64,000 bases of DNA from Pedobacter planticolens (GCF_014172375.1 NZ_WNXD01000001.1:1302001-1366000); one strand, 5' to 3'; positions 1-9,806 are shown, counted from the first letter of the stretch. Notes: generated from the letters alone by a model not told the origin. Numbers and translations are program-made.

Positions 1-151
1 TAATGGCAAAACGGATAGACTCTTCGGCACCTGAATTTCCCGTAAAATAGGTGAATAAATATGCTGTATTTTGGGCCTTTGCCAAATAATTTGCACAAAC
101 TAAGAATACAAGTGTAATTAAAACCGTTTTAAAAAAGCGAGGTATGTTCAT
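1..151 (-). CDS. GH43-like arabinosidase/xylosidase, N-terminal fragment
   Basis: Only the first 50 codons are in the window; the gene runs off the left edge. The ATG is at 151. A Lys/Arg-containing n-region and a hydrophobic stretch ending in LAKAQ form a signal peptide, so the enzyme is exported. It is followed by AYLFTYFTGN and EESIRFAI, the usual opening of Bacteroidota GH43 proteins (five-bladed propellers acting on alpha-arabinofuranosides or beta-xylosides). The first GH43 blade carries the catalytic base, but its Asp is not identifiable in this fragment. The hybrid sensor gene ends 78 bp upstream on the same strand, which suggests the sensor controls or is co-transcribed with this enzyme. 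The family call rests on a short fragment; substrate is unknown. Confidence 0.6.
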   Translation of the reverse strand, partial: MNIPRFFKTVLITLVFLVCANYLAKAQNTAYLFTYFTGNSGAEESIRFAI

Positions 152-229
152 TTTATAATATTCAGTAAGCTAAGTACATTTATTTTATTCGTTTTACTAG
201 GGGGGATAATGATAATTATAGGGGGTTAT

Positions 230-3200
230 TTAATTCAAATTCGTATTAATGTTGTACTGTTTATGGAATGTTTTGCGATGTTTCTTAATAAAAGCCGATG
301 GAGTAAGTTTAAACTGATTTTGAAATTGTATCCTAAAGTATTTAAGATCATTTATCCCTACTCTAAAAGCTACTTCGTTAATATTAAGGTTAGTATTGAT
401 CAACAATTCAGCAGCTTTTCTTAAACGCGTAAAACGAACAAAACTATTAATAGACAAACCTGATGTAGCTTTTATTCTTTTATAAAGGTTAGAATGACTC
501 ATGCTTAACTCTGATGCTAATATTTTCACATTGAAATTGGATTCCATTAATCTATCTTCTATAATTACTATAGCTTTTTGAATAAAACTCTTGTCTTCTT
601 GCGAAATCTTATTTCTTTCAGACTTCAAAGTTACCTCGTTATAAAAATAGGACTGTAAATTACTCCTGTTTTTTATTACTCCATTAATTTTTGCAGTAAA
701 CAATTCTTTATCAAATGGTTTGCTAATAAAATCGTAAGCACCAACTTCGATACCTTGTAATTTGAGCTCTGCACTTGGATCGGCTGTGAGCAAAATTACT
801 GGAATATGGCTCAGTGTTTGATCGGCTTTTATCTCCCTGCAAAATTCTATTCCATTCAATTCATCCATATTTACATCCGAAATGATAATATCAGGCAGGT
901 GTTCTCGAGCTTGTTCTAATCCTTCTAAACCATTAAGCGCTTTATAAATTTTGAAGTTTTGATGAAAAATTTGATGTATGTACTCGATAATCTGCTCATT
1001 ATCATCCACCACCAAAATAGAATGGAAATCAGAAATAAGCAATTCGAGATTTGTAATTACTTCCTTTTCACTTTCTTCTTCTTCTTTAGCAATCAGTTCA
1101 TTCACGTAATTAAGTTGTTCTTTCTCTTCTATAAATCCTGTAGATTCTTCAATTAAATCACCCTTTGGCAAAGCAATCAAAAATGTAGTTCCTTCATCAG
1201 GTTTAGAGGTGTACGAAATCTTGCCCTTATGCAACTCTACAAAATTCTTAACTAAATATAAGCCAATTCCAAAGCCAATTTTTATTGAACTTTTATTCAT
1301 TACCTTATAAAACTTATCAAATAACTTCTCGCCTACTTCATCAGGTATTCCTGAGCCACTATCGGCTACCTGTATTTCTATTGTATCATTAATTAGCTGT
1401 ATGGTGAGCGATACTTTTCCACCTTTTGGTGTAAACTTTAAGGCATTAGATAGGAGATTAAATAAAATGATTTCTAATTTATCCCGGTCTGCATGGATAA
1501 CAAGTTCTTCATCATCACATTCGAAAGTATAACTGATATTGTTGTTGTTTGCTAAATAGCTGAAACACAAAAATATTTCTTTTGCAAATTTGAAAAGGTT
1601 AATTCTAACTAGTTTTAGCGGTTCGTTCTCATTTTCAGTTTTTCTAAAAAGTAATAATTGATCTACCAAACTCAATAAACGCCTAGAATTTCGGTATACC
1701 ACATTCAAATCATTCTTTTCTTGCCCTGCTTCTTTAGTGCCTAAAATATCTTTTATCGGATTCACAATCAAAGTAAGCGGCGTTCTTAATTCATGAGAGA
1801 TATTCGTGAAAAAGTTCAGTTTTTTCTCGTTCAAATCTTTTTCTCGTTCAATTTTTAAGTTTGCAATCTCTACTTCGTGCTTTAACCGATCTTGTCTCCT
1901 TCTATATTTTACAAAAGTGATATACAATGCAATAATTGACAAAAAGTACAAAGTATAAGCCCACCAAGTACGATACCATGGAGGTAAAACTTCAATGATA
2001 ATAATTTTCTCATTTTTTGCCCAAACGCCTTCAGTATCGGTGCTTTTAAGATGAAGTTTATATTTGCCTTCGTTTAAACGCGAATAGTAAGCATTGTTTA
2101 GTTTATCAGTATAATTCCAATTTCTGTCCCATCCTTCCAGGTAATAGGCATATTTTATCTGATCTTGAAAAGAAAATTCGATAGCCGAAAAGTTAACCGA
2201 AATTACAGCCGCATTATAAGGAATTGAAATTTTCTCAATCCCTACTACAGATAGTTCATTCTGATAATCAGGATCTTCGTCAATTGGAATATTATTAACC
2301 CTAAAATCAGTAATTACTATTTTTGGCACACGTTTATTGATTTGGATGCTATCCGGGGAAAACTTATTGAACCCATTTATTCCTCCAAATAATAATTCTC
2401 CATTTCGTAAGCGTAAAGCAGCATTGTAATTAAATTGATTACTTTGTAAACCATCTGTTGCAAAATAATTCTTAACCTTAAATGTTTTGCTATTAAATTT
2501 TGAAAGCCCATTGTAAGTACTACACCAAAGATTACCATTATTGTCTTCCAAAATATTTAAAATAGAATTACTTGGTAAGCCATCCGCCTGAATGTACCTT
2601 ACAAATTTCTTGGTTTTTCGATCTAATTTCAACAATCCTCCGCCTTCAGTTCCAATCCAAAGTTGTTGATAGCGATCTTCATGGATAGCTCTTATTGCAC
2701 TATTAATAGTGATGTAATTGTGTTTTTTATGCGCAACATCTATTTGTATAAGATGGGTATAATTACCAGCCCAAAGAGTTCCTTCGCTATCTTGATAAAG
2801 CGTATGAATATCTTTTAATCTAGCATCAAAAAGCTCAAATTTATCTGAACTAACATTATATAAATAGAGTGCACCACCTTTTGTAGTGCCGGCCCAAATC
2901 CGATTGCTTCGATCTTGAAAAATTTTCCAAACATTAGGTTCTTCTTCACCTTTTGCACTATTATAACAATTATAATGTTTAAAGCTTTTAGTCTGTTTAT
3001 TAAAGCGATCTATCCCTCCGTTAAAAGTAGTTATCCAAATATTTTGCTGATGATCGTTAATGATGCTGGTTACAAAATTGCTCGATAAAGAAGTTGCTTC
3101 TTCGGGATGATGAACATAATTTGTATACGTATTTTGCTTAGGATTCCACAAACTTAGTCCGCCTCCATCAGTACCAATCCATATATTTCCATTTTCATCT

Positions 3201-4285
3201 TCACAAAATGATAAAATGAAATTATTTACTAACGTATTGCTGTGAAACGGATCACTTTTTATCGTTCTGAATTGTGCTTCTTTATTGTCTATGATATTTA
3301 CGCCACCTCTTAAAGTAGCAATCCACTTTCTCGCTTCTCGATCTACATAAACAGCACCAACAGAATTACTACTTAGCATTCCCTTTTCTCTCGAGGCATT
3401 TAAGAAACTTGAAGTATTTTTTTCAAGATCAATAATGGTAATTCCTCCTCCATCGGTAGCTACCCAAAGTTTTCCTTGCTGATCGAAAGTTAAACCCATG
3501 ATATTATTATCACTTAACTTAACTTCCAAACGATTTAATTTTCCAGTAACTTTATTGTAGGTATACAACCCTCGCTCTGTACCAATTAACAATTCATTAT
3601 TCAGTGCATTTAAAATTGTAGTTACTGAATTAATTTTAGAATTGACAAGTGTAAAGTTCTTCGTGGTTTCGTTATAATTGCATAAACCAACATCTTTTAC
3701 AAAGGTCCAAAGGTTAGCTTTTTCGTCAAAAGCTAGTCCACGAGTTGTAAAATTTAATGTTTTACCAAAGGGAACTCGAGTTGCTATATCAGCTCCTTTT
3801 TTAATTAGAAATAAACCATTTTCGTCTGTTGCTAGATAGGCAGAACCATTTTTACCAACAGCGATTGAGGTAATTGGAGCAGTAATTTTAACTTTTTTGC
3901 CTTTCTCTATATAAAAAAATGAATGTATTCTAGAGTTCGAATAATCAAAAAGTGAAATTCCTTTTTGTGTTCCAATCCATATTCTATTTTCATCATCGCC
4001 ATTTAATGCGGTGATATGGTTATTAATGAGTGAGTTTTCATCATCCCATTTATTTCTGAAAATCTTGAAATCATAGCCATCATAACGGTTAAGTCCATCA
4101 TAGGTACCCATCCACATAAAACCAAACCGATCTTGATAAAGGGAATTGACTACATTATTTGAAAGACCTTGTTCTACGCCAATATATTTAATGGATTTGC
4201 CATTTAATTGCGCTAAACAAATACTGAAACTCAACAAGAAGTAAGTAATCCCTATAATTGACTTGAGGAAGTAATGCTTTGACAT
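230..4285 (-). CDS. Hybrid two-component system sensor/regulator (HTCS)
   Basis: This 1351-residue protein joins a sensor kinase and a DNA-binding response regulator in one chain, the standard glycan sensor of Bacteroidota. In order it shows a signal peptide ending near CLAQ, a long set of two-component propeller repeats (about 30-690, e.g. VWIGT/MWMGT blades), a Y_Y_Y domain (about 700-770), one membrane helix (WAYTLYFLSIIALYITF), a HisKA domain with ISHELRTPL (His near 831), a HATPase domain (NLLSNALKF, DSGSGIP, GFGIGLYL), a receiver domain with phospho-acceptor Asp near 1136 in IIISDV and Lys in SKPF, and a C-terminal AraC-type HTH (about 1240-1340). The propeller faces the periplasm and normally binds an oligosaccharide released by surface enzymes. 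Nearby GH43 and a candidate AraR operator upstream suggest an arabinan or arabinose-containing ligand, which is inference. Confidence 0.95.
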   Translation of the reverse strand: MSKHYFLKSIIGITYFLLSFSICLAQLNGKSIKYIGVEQGLSNNVVNSLYQDRFGFMWMGTYDGLNRYDGYDFKIFRNKWDDENSLINNHITALNGDDENRIWIGTQKGISLFDYSNSRIHSFFYIEKGKKVKITAPITSIAVGKNGSAYLATDENGLFLIKKGADIATRVPFGKTLNFTTRGLAFDEKANLWTFVKDVGLCNYNETTKNFTLVNSKINSVTTILNALNNELLIGTERGLYTYNKVTGKLNRLEVKLSDNNIMGLTFDQQGKLWVATDGGGITIIDLEKNTSSFLNASREKGMLSSNSVGAVYVDREARKWIATLRGGVNIIDNKEAQFRTIKSDPFHSNTLVNNFILSFCEDENGNIWIGTDGGGLSLWNPKQNTYTNYVHHPEEATSLSSNFVTSIINDHQQNIWITTFNGGIDRFNKQTKSFKHYNCYNSAKGEEEPNVWKIFQDRSNRIWAGTTKGGALYLYNVSSDKFELFDARLKDIHTLYQDSEGTLWAGNYTHLIQIDVAHKKHNYITINSAIRAIHEDRYQQLWIGTEGGGLLKLDRKTKKFVRYIQADGLPSNSILNILEDNNGNLWCSTYNGLSKFNSKTFKVKNYFATDGLQSNQFNYNAALRLRNGELLFGGINGFNKFSPDSIQINKRVPKIVITDFRVNNIPIDEDPDYQNELSVVGIEKISIPYNAAVISVNFSAIEFSFQDQIKYAYYLEGWDRNWNYTDKLNNAYYSRLNEGKYKLHLKSTDTEGVWAKNEKIIIIEVLPPWYRTWWAYTLYFLSIIALYITFVKYRRRQDRLKHEVEIANLKIEREKDLNEKKLNFFTNISHELRTPLTLIVNPIKDILGTKEAGQEKNDLNVVYRNSRRLLSLVDQLLLFRKTENENEPLKLVRINLFKFAKEIFLCFSYLANNNNISYTFECDDEELVIHADRDKLEIILFNLLSNALKFTPKGGKVSLTIQLINDTIEIQVADSGSGIPDEVGEKLFDKFYKVMNKSSIKIGFGIGLYLVKNFVELHKGKISYTSKPDEGTTFLIALPKGDLIEESTGFIEEKEQLNYVNELIAKEEEESEKEVITNLELLISDFHSILVVDDNEQIIEYIHQIFHQNFKIYKALNGLEGLEQAREHLPDIIISDVNMDELNGIEFCREIKADQTLSHIPVILLTADPSAELKLQGIEVGAYDFISKPFDKELFTAKINGVIKNRSNLQSYFYNEVTLKSERNKISQEDKSFIQKAIVIIEDRLMESNFNVKILASELSMSHSNLYKRIKATSGLSINSFVRFTRLRKAAELLINTNLNINEVAFRVGINDLKYFRIQFQNQFKLTPSAFIKKHRKTFHKQYNINTNLN

Positions 4286-4330
4286 TGGCTAAATAGACTC
4301 AGATATTTGGTTTTCCTAAGGTACAAAATT

Positions 4331-4355
4331 AATAAACGTTACAAAGACATTTATC
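4331..4355. promoter_or_regulatory. Candidate AraR-type operator before the hybrid sensor
   Basis: This 25-bp stretch reads AATAAACGTTA, three variable bases, then AGACATTTATC. It matches the site before araB (21796-21820) at 21 of 25 positions and lies 46 bp upstream of the sensor start codon. It is imperfectly palindromic. The link to the Nudix-type regulator at 29485 is inferred from the shared motif. Confidence 0.5.
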
Positions 4356-4459
4356 TATTTTATTATAAACACAAAATGCAAGTTACCAAAAAGCCCTTTA
4401 CAATCTACAAACCCAATATTTTAGCAATATCCAATTAAAAACATCTAGCTCATTCTCAA

Positions 4460-5959
4460 CTATGGAATTTGATTAACAGCTTTTATTTTTCCTGGAGAAG
4501 TAGAAGTTCCTTCAAAACCAATTAACTTTAGACCAGTTACATTTTTTGTATTAATGGCATTTGTATAATAAACTGGAAGGTTTTTACCCCATGTTACCGA
4601 ACTATTTCTTAAACTAATATTAGTCGCATTCTCAAAATAAAATGCAGCGATATTACTTTTAACAAGTCCTTCTACCTGGCTTGGTCTTCTATCATACACG
4701 CCTCCACTAATGTTGGTAGTTTTGTTAATCTGCACATCTACTTGATCGAAATAAATACCATCTATTTTATCAGCAGATTCGGCACTAACATATACTCCGC
4801 TTTCGCCTGTACATTTAATATTTGAGAAATAAATGTTCTTCACCGTTCCTACTTTTCCAACTGTTGCTCCTTTCGGAAAACGCCAATTTGCATCTTTATT
4901 ATTGCCATTAGCTCTGCGGTAGGCAGTGATATAAATCGGCTCTGCTTTACCCCACCATACATCGCTAAAAAAATGACTCTCTACCAAAATATTTGAAAAA
5001 ACAATATCTTCTACAGTTCCCTCATCCCGATTTTGAATACCAATACCTCGGTTGCTTGCTTTGATAATACAATTAGTAAAAACAGCTTTACTGATTTTAT
5101 CCATATTTTCGGATCCGATTTTAACGGCGCATGAGCGAGAAACCATTATGCAATTACTTACAGTTATACTTTCGCAAGGGCCATATTCTTCGTACTCTCT
5201 CCTATTTTTCAAACAAATTGCATCATCTCCAGATTCGATATAACAATTTGTAATGCGCACATTTCTACTATGGTCTATATCAATACCATCACCATTTCTC
5301 ACCTTTAGATTATTTAAAAGCGTAATATCTGTAATGGCAACATCATTACAACCTACTAAATGAATGGTCCAATAAGCGGAATTTCTAATATTAATGTTGT
5401 GAATTCGAATATTTTCACCACCAATTATTGTTAATAAATGAGGTCTAGGATCAACAATATTGAAAGGTTTTAGTTCAAAAGAATCCTCCAATTCTGCTCC
5501 CATAAAAGAAATGCCATTACCATCAATAATTCCACCACCAGTAATAGTTACCAGTTTAACATCATTGGCGCTAATCCATAAAGTACCCTCTCCTTTATTG
5601 GCACGGAAAGCACTTTCTGTATATACTTTTTCATTGGGATTAGCCAATAACTTTGCGTTTAAAGCAACATAAAATTCAACATAAGATTTAAGTTTAAAAG
5701 GACCAGCTAAATACGTTTTACCAGATGGCACAACCACTCTTCCTCCACCCGCAGTTGTGCATGCATCAATTGCTTTTTGTATAGCTACAGCATCGTCTGT
5801 TTTTCCATCGCCTTTGGCTCCAAAATCATTAATATTGTACTCTTTAATTAGGCTAATTGAAGTATTTTTTACATTGGCCAATATTTTTGTAGGCATTGCA
5901 AAAGCGACTAAAATACCCCAAAATAGGATATACATTTTCATTTGATTGTTGTTATTCAT
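4460..5959 (-). CDS. GH28-family right-handed beta-helix glycosidase, atypical active site
   Basis: The 499-residue protein has an N-terminal hydrophobic export signal and then the NINDFGAKGDGKTDDAVAIQKAID opening of GH28/pectate-lyase-like beta-helix proteins. The inverting catalytic aspartates are present: Asp224 in NGDGIDID and Asp245/Asp246 in SGDDAI. The usual GHG motif is replaced by SCAVKIGSE, so the conserved His is missing, and the RIK substrate motif is replaced by GIGIQ. It is therefore a GH28 relative that probably does not use plain polygalacturonan. It lies 39 bp downstream of the GH92 gene on the same strand and is likely co-transcribed with it from the promoter carrying the LacI-type site at 8407-8430. 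It could be an exo-acting uronidase; the substrate is not determined. Confidence 0.85.
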   Translation of the reverse strand: MNNNNQMKMYILFWGILVAFAMPTKILANVKNTSISLIKEYNINDFGAKGDGKTDDAVAIQKAIDACTTAGGGRVVVPSGKTYLAGPFKLKSYVEFYVALNAKLLANPNEKVYTESAFRANKGEGTLWISANDVKLVTITGGGIIDGNGISFMGAELEDSFELKPFNIVDPRPHLLTIIGGENIRIHNINIRNSAYWTIHLVGCNDVAITDITLLNNLKVRNGDGIDIDHSRNVRITNCYIESGDDAICLKNRREYEEYGPCESITVSNCIMVSRSCAVKIGSENMDKISKAVFTNCIIKASNRGIGIQNRDEGTVEDIVFSNILVESHFFSDVWWGKAEPIYITAYRRANGNNKDANWRFPKGATVGKVGTVKNIYFSNIKCTGESGVYVSAESADKIDGIYFDQVDVQINKTTNISGGVYDRRPSQVEGLVKSNIAAFYFENATNISLRNSSVTWGKNLPVYYTNAINTKNVTGLKLIGFEGTSTSPGKIKAVNQIP

Positions 5960-5998
5960 CTGATGATTAATTTCTTTGTTTAATATGTTTAAGTACCA

Positions 5999-8308
5999 TT
6001 AAAGTCCAGCTGGTTGATTTTTTACATCTTTTCCCCATTGTGATGGTTGATCTTTTAAAAAGAATTCTAGTTTACCACCTTTCATTAAGTCCGAATGTTT
6101 GATATAAGTTTTCAAGTAAGGTTTACCATTTAGCTTCATACTCTTTATATAAGAAGATTTTGCTGTTTTTTGATGCTTTACAATTTCGAAAATGCGGTTG
6201 CTATTTAATTTAATTTTAGTGTTGTTAAATGTAGGCACAACAACTAAATATTCGCCAGAAACTGGATCTACTGGATAAAAACCCATTGATGCAAATACAT
6301 ACCAGGCCGACATTTGACCTGCATCGTCGTTCCCACTTAAACCGCCTGGCCCATCATTATATTCTTCATTTAAAATTCGATGAACTTCTTTTGAGGCTTT
6401 CCAAGGTGATGCTGTATAATTATACATAAAAGGAATTTGATGTCCCGGTTCGTTTCCATGCCAGTATTCGTCTTTTTCAAATAAACTATCCAACGCCTTT
6501 TCTAGTTCAAATTGACCACCCATTAATGTAGCTAAACCAGGCACATCATGAGGCACATAAAAAGTATATTGTCTTGGTGTACCCTCTGTAATATAAGGTT
6601 CTCTAACATTTGCATTAAATGGCTGATACCAAGTACCATCGGCATTTCTTCCTCTCACCATTTTAACATTAGGATCGAAAACATTCTCATAGTTTTTTGA
6701 GCGGGCAAGCAAAATGTTGTAATCTTCAGTTTTACCAAGCGACTTTGCAATTTTAGCCAAAGCATAATCATCATAGGCATATTCTAATGTCCTGCTCACT
6801 TGTTCCTTTTTATGAAAAGCATCAGGAACACTATCCTGCATAGGAATATAGCCATACTTTAGATAAGATGGAAGTGCTCTGCGCCCCATACCATTTTTAT
6901 AATCTGCTATATTAGCTATATCAAAAGCATTTTGACGCATTAAACGATACGCCTCATTAATATCATAGTTTTTTATTCCTTTAGTATATGCCGATGAGAT
7001 AAAAGCAGTTACATGATCGCCAATCATAGCTGCAGTGTAATTATTCCAACACGGAAATATGGGCAACCAACTCCCTTGAGTTCCCTTTAAAACCATAGAT
7101 CCGATCCAATTATTCACCAAATTCGGTTTTAAAATCTCCATTAATGGTAATTGAGCCCGATAAATATCCCACATGGAAAAATCATCATAGTAATTGCCAT
7201 TTTTTAGTTTTTCGATCTCGTAATTACCAGCAAAACGAGGATATCTTCCATCTATATCATTATATAAACGTGGGTGTTGCATAGAATGATAAAGTGCAGT
7301 ATAAAATATCCGTTTATCTTTTTCTTTTTGCGATTGAATTGTGATTTGACTTAAGGAATTTTGCCAAACAGCGCTGTTTTTTTTAACCAAAGTCTCAAAA
7401 TCCCAATTTGAAATTTCTGCAGCTAAATTTTTTCTTGCCCCTTCGATATCAGTAAAAGAAGTACCTACTTTGATGCGTAACACTTCTCCTTTTTTTAGTT
7501 TGAAACCTAAATATGCCCCCAAATTTTCTTTATTGCTGATCATGTCTTTAGCTAAAACCTGATCATTACTAAAAGTACCTGAGGTAGTAAATAATTTTTC
7601 AATCTTGATGACAAAATAACCACTAAAGCCAGCTGGCTTTCCCCAGCCCTGATAAATTCGATGAACGGGATTATATCCGTAAACTTCACCTCTTTTTTGA
7701 TCAACCTTGATAAACCCCTTATTTTGATCGCTATTTGGCATAATTAACAGATATAAACTATCTGTTTTAGCAACAGTAAACTGCAACATTGCACTTCGCA
7801 AAGTAGCTGTCATTTCTGTTTTTAAGTTATAACGCGGTATTTTTACTTGATAAAATGCAGGTGTGCTTATTTCATCTTGGTGAGAAAAGTTAGCTGCATA
7901 AGCTGATTCTTTTGTTTGCAACTTACCAGTAATCGGCATCACTGTAAAACTGCCATAATCTTGCATACAAGAGCCACTAATCCAATGTGTGGCCCTAAAA
8001 CCACTTAATTTATTGCTTTTATAAAGATAGGGAGGTAAGCATTTGGCTTCGCCAGTTTGAGTTTGTGCGGTCCATTGAGTCATCCCGAAAGGCAAACCAA
8101 CACTTGGTATAGTATTTGCATTTTTTTCACTACTCCCGCCTTCACTATGCTTTAATGCCGTAAGCGTAGTAGACGCCGCCGTACCTGATAAAGGTTGTAC
8201 ATAAGGCAATAGATTTTGCGCATACGCCCCCGATATCGCTAAACACAGAATCACACTTGTTAATGTACTTTTTTTTAACTTATAAAATTTGATTTCCTTA
8301 TAGATCAT
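5999..8308 (-). CDS. GH92 family exo-alpha-mannosidase
   Basis: GH92 enzymes are calcium-dependent inverting exo-alpha-mannosidases of the periplasm or outer membrane. The family signatures are clear: HGNEPGHQIPFMYNY (catalytic Glu region), then GGLSGNDDAGQMSAWYVFASMGFYPV near the C-terminus. I place the start at the ATG at 8308, giving a basic n-region (KEIKFYKLKK) and a signal peptide ending SGAYAQ; an in-frame ATG 15 codons upstream (8353) is possible. The N-terminal domain (NLLPYVQPLSGTAASTT, then GLPFGMTQW) is divergent from the usual GTggxxxxPGAtvPFG form, so the linkage specificity may differ from the second GH92 at 50239. It heads a probable GH92-GH28 operon and has a LacI-type operator upstream. 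Confidence 0.93.
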   Translation of the reverse strand: MIYKEIKFYKLKKSTLTSVILCLAISGAYAQNLLPYVQPLSGTAASTTLTALKHSEGGSSEKNANTIPSVGLPFGMTQWTAQTQTGEAKCLPPYLYKSNKLSGFRATHWISGSCMQDYGSFTVMPITGKLQTKESAYAANFSHQDEISTPAFYQVKIPRYNLKTEMTATLRSAMLQFTVAKTDSLYLLIMPNSDQNKGFIKVDQKRGEVYGYNPVHRIYQGWGKPAGFSGYFVIKIEKLFTTSGTFSNDQVLAKDMISNKENLGAYLGFKLKKGEVLRIKVGTSFTDIEGARKNLAAEISNWDFETLVKKNSAVWQNSLSQITIQSQKEKDKRIFYTALYHSMQHPRLYNDIDGRYPRFAGNYEIEKLKNGNYYDDFSMWDIYRAQLPLMEILKPNLVNNWIGSMVLKGTQGSWLPIFPCWNNYTAAMIGDHVTAFISSAYTKGIKNYDINEAYRLMRQNAFDIANIADYKNGMGRRALPSYLKYGYIPMQDSVPDAFHKKEQVSRTLEYAYDDYALAKIAKSLGKTEDYNILLARSKNYENVFDPNVKMVRGRNADGTWYQPFNANVREPYITEGTPRQYTFYVPHDVPGLATLMGGQFELEKALDSLFEKDEYWHGNEPGHQIPFMYNYTASPWKASKEVHRILNEEYNDGPGGLSGNDDAGQMSAWYVFASMGFYPVDPVSGEYLVVVPTFNNTKIKLNSNRIFEIVKHQKTAKSSYIKSMKLNGKPYLKTYIKHSDLMKGGKLEFFLKDQPSQWGKDVKNQPAGL

Positions 8309-8406
8309 TATGATGCTGATGCAATCCGTATTTTTAATAAAATAGATTTTCATTCTAATCGAAAATGAGAATTTTAGCTTTCAATTTGTCATAAAGAGAC
8401 ATTTTT

Positions 8407-8430
8407 ATTTACTTAATCGATTTCGTAAAA
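8407..8430. promoter_or_regulatory. LacI-type operator upstream of GH92
   Basis: The site reads ATTTACTTAA, TCGA, then TTTCGTAAAA. The left arm and central CG are identical to the perfect palindrome at 9686-9709, and the right arm differs at three of ten positions. It lies between the regulator stop and the GH92 start, about 100 bp before the latter. The central CG is typical of LacI-family operators. Confidence 0.65.
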
Positions 8431-8435
8431 ACCTT

Positions 8436-9446
8436 TTAAGCAATGGTTGATCGCCTAACTATTAAACTCGAAGGAATAACTATACTTTCTTCACTTAATA
8501 TTAAATACTTTTTCTCAAGTGCTTTAAACAGAATGGTTGCCGCTTGTTTGCCGATATCGAAAGCTGGTTGTGTAATTGTTGTTAATGAAGGATTTAAAAT
8601 TGCCGCAGTAGATTCATTAGAGAAACAGACAACCTTCAATTCCTGAGGGATATTAATCCCTAATTCCATAGCCACCAAGTAGATATCCATTGTCATTTTA
8701 CTAACTGTAGCTAAAATACCATCTGGTCTATCTGGCTTACTCATCAATGCTGTAATTAGCTCATGATTTTTTTCGCTATCATCTCCGTAGGATATATTTA
8801 ATTCAGGTTCATATGGAATGCCATTATCCTCTAATGCTTGCAAGTATCCATTCATCCGTTTAGAACTGATAGAAAGCGAGTTTGAAATAGTTAAGATAGA
8901 AATCCGTTTACAACCGCAATCGATTAAATGTTGAGTGGCTTGATAACCACACTCATAATCGTTTGTTGTAATTTTAGCAGTATCTACTTCATCACAAACT
9001 CTATCGAAAAAAACCAAAGGGATTTTATGGTTTAATGCTTTAATATGTTCGAAAGAAGTGGTTTTCATAGTGATAGACATCAATACACCATCAACACGAC
9101 CAAACTCTAGGTCTTTTAAGATCTGAATTTCGCGATCTACGCTCTCATGTGTGAGATAGATTAATGCATGATAACCCTTTTGGATAGCAATTGCCTCTAT
9201 CCCATTTAAAGCCAAAGAAAAAAAGCTATCTGCCACTTCTGGAATAACCACAGCAATCGTTTTACTTCGTTTTTCGCGTAAACTTCCAGCATATGGGTGT
9301 GGTACATAAGCCAACTCATTCGCTAAACTTATAACGCGTTTTTTGGTCACTTCACTTATTTCATGACTATCTCTTAATGCTTTGGAAACTGCAGCAGTAG
9401 AAAGATTTAGTTGTTTAGCTAAAATTTTTAAAGTGACTTTACTCAT
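8436..9446 (-). CDS. LacI-family transcriptional regulator
   Basis: This 336-residue protein has an N-terminal LacI helix-turn-helix (VTLKILAKQLNLSTAAVSKALRD, about 3-25, with the hinge helix near 48-57) followed by a periplasmic-binding-protein-like effector domain (about 60-330, starting KTIAVVIPEVADSFFSLALNGIE). It lies between the GH92-GH28 genes and the divergent inositol oxygenase operon. Palindromes with a central CG occur on both sides of it (8407-8430 and 9686-9709), so it probably represses itself, GH92-GH28 and the rightward operon until an inducer such as a mannoside, inositol or a derivative binds. The effector is not deducible from the sequence. Confidence 0.95.
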   Translation of the reverse strand: MSKVTLKILAKQLNLSTAAVSKALRDSHEISEVTKKRVISLANELAYVPHPYAGSLREKRSKTIAVVIPEVADSFFSLALNGIEAIAIQKGYHALIYLTHESVDREIQILKDLEFGRVDGVLMSITMKTTSFEHIKALNHKIPLVFFDRVCDEVDTAKITTNDYECGYQATQHLIDCGCKRISILTISNSLSISSKRMNGYLQALEDNGIPYEPELNISYGDDSEKNHELITALMSKPDRPDGILATVSKMTMDIYLVAMELGINIPQELKVVCFSNESTAAILNPSLTTITQPAFDIGKQAATILFKALEKKYLILSEESIVIPSSLIVRRSTIA

Positions 9447-9615
9447 GTTAAAAAATTGGTTGTATGATTTGTAATGTCAATCTTAAAATTTATATCTCAT
9501 ATCAAATGAACTACCTAGAAAGAGGCTATGTATTGGCAACTCTATTCGAAAATCGTTCATCGTTTTTAATTCTTGGCAAAACTAAATTTTAGTTCGCAAC
9601 CTAAACTTAACGAAT

Positions 9616-9640
9616 TACAAACGTTAATACAACAGTTATT
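9616..9640. promoter_or_regulatory. Weak AraR-like operator candidate
   Basis: The core AAACGTTAAT and the right-hand ACA plus TTATT match the araB upstream site (21796-21820) at 19 of 25 positions. Its palindromic symmetry is poor, so it may be chance in AT-rich DNA. Confidence 0.3.
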
Positions 9641-9685
9641 GGCATTATTTGCATTTAAAGGCCATTTTACTATCAAAAACCTCGA

Positions 9686-9709
9686 ATTTACTTAAACGAT
9701 TAAGTAAAT
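9686..9709. promoter_or_regulatory. LacI-type operator (24-bp palindrome) before inositol oxygenase operon
   Basis: Arms ATTTACTTAA and TTAAGTAAAT are perfect inverted repeats around ACGA with the central CG expected of LacI-family operators. It is about 100 bp upstream of the inositol oxygenase start, and a near copy lies at 8407-8430 before GH92. The adjacent LacI gene is the obvious cognate regulator. Confidence 0.75.
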
Positions 9710-9806
9710 AAATTAAGTAAAATATGAAAATCTAACCTTTCAAAACAACAACTTTAATTATTAGAAACGAATTGTTTTTATTTATTCTAACCAAATAATT
9801 AATCGA

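Larger units (their letters stand above)
9447..9806. other. Divergent intergenic control region
   Basis: These 360 bp separate the leftward LacI gene from the rightward inositol oxygenase gene. I see no coding potential. The region holds a perfect-arm LacI-type palindrome (9686-9709), an extra matching half-site directly after it (AATTAAGTAA, 9711-9720), and a weaker copy of the AraR-like motif (9616-9640). No clear TTTG / TAnnTTTG promoter pair could be assigned. Confidence 0.7.

Noticed and set aside
209..424. Plus-strand open frame over the C-terminal HTH of the hybrid sensor
   Set aside because: The AraC-type HTH on the minus strand accounts for the sequence; the plus frame lacks any family signal.
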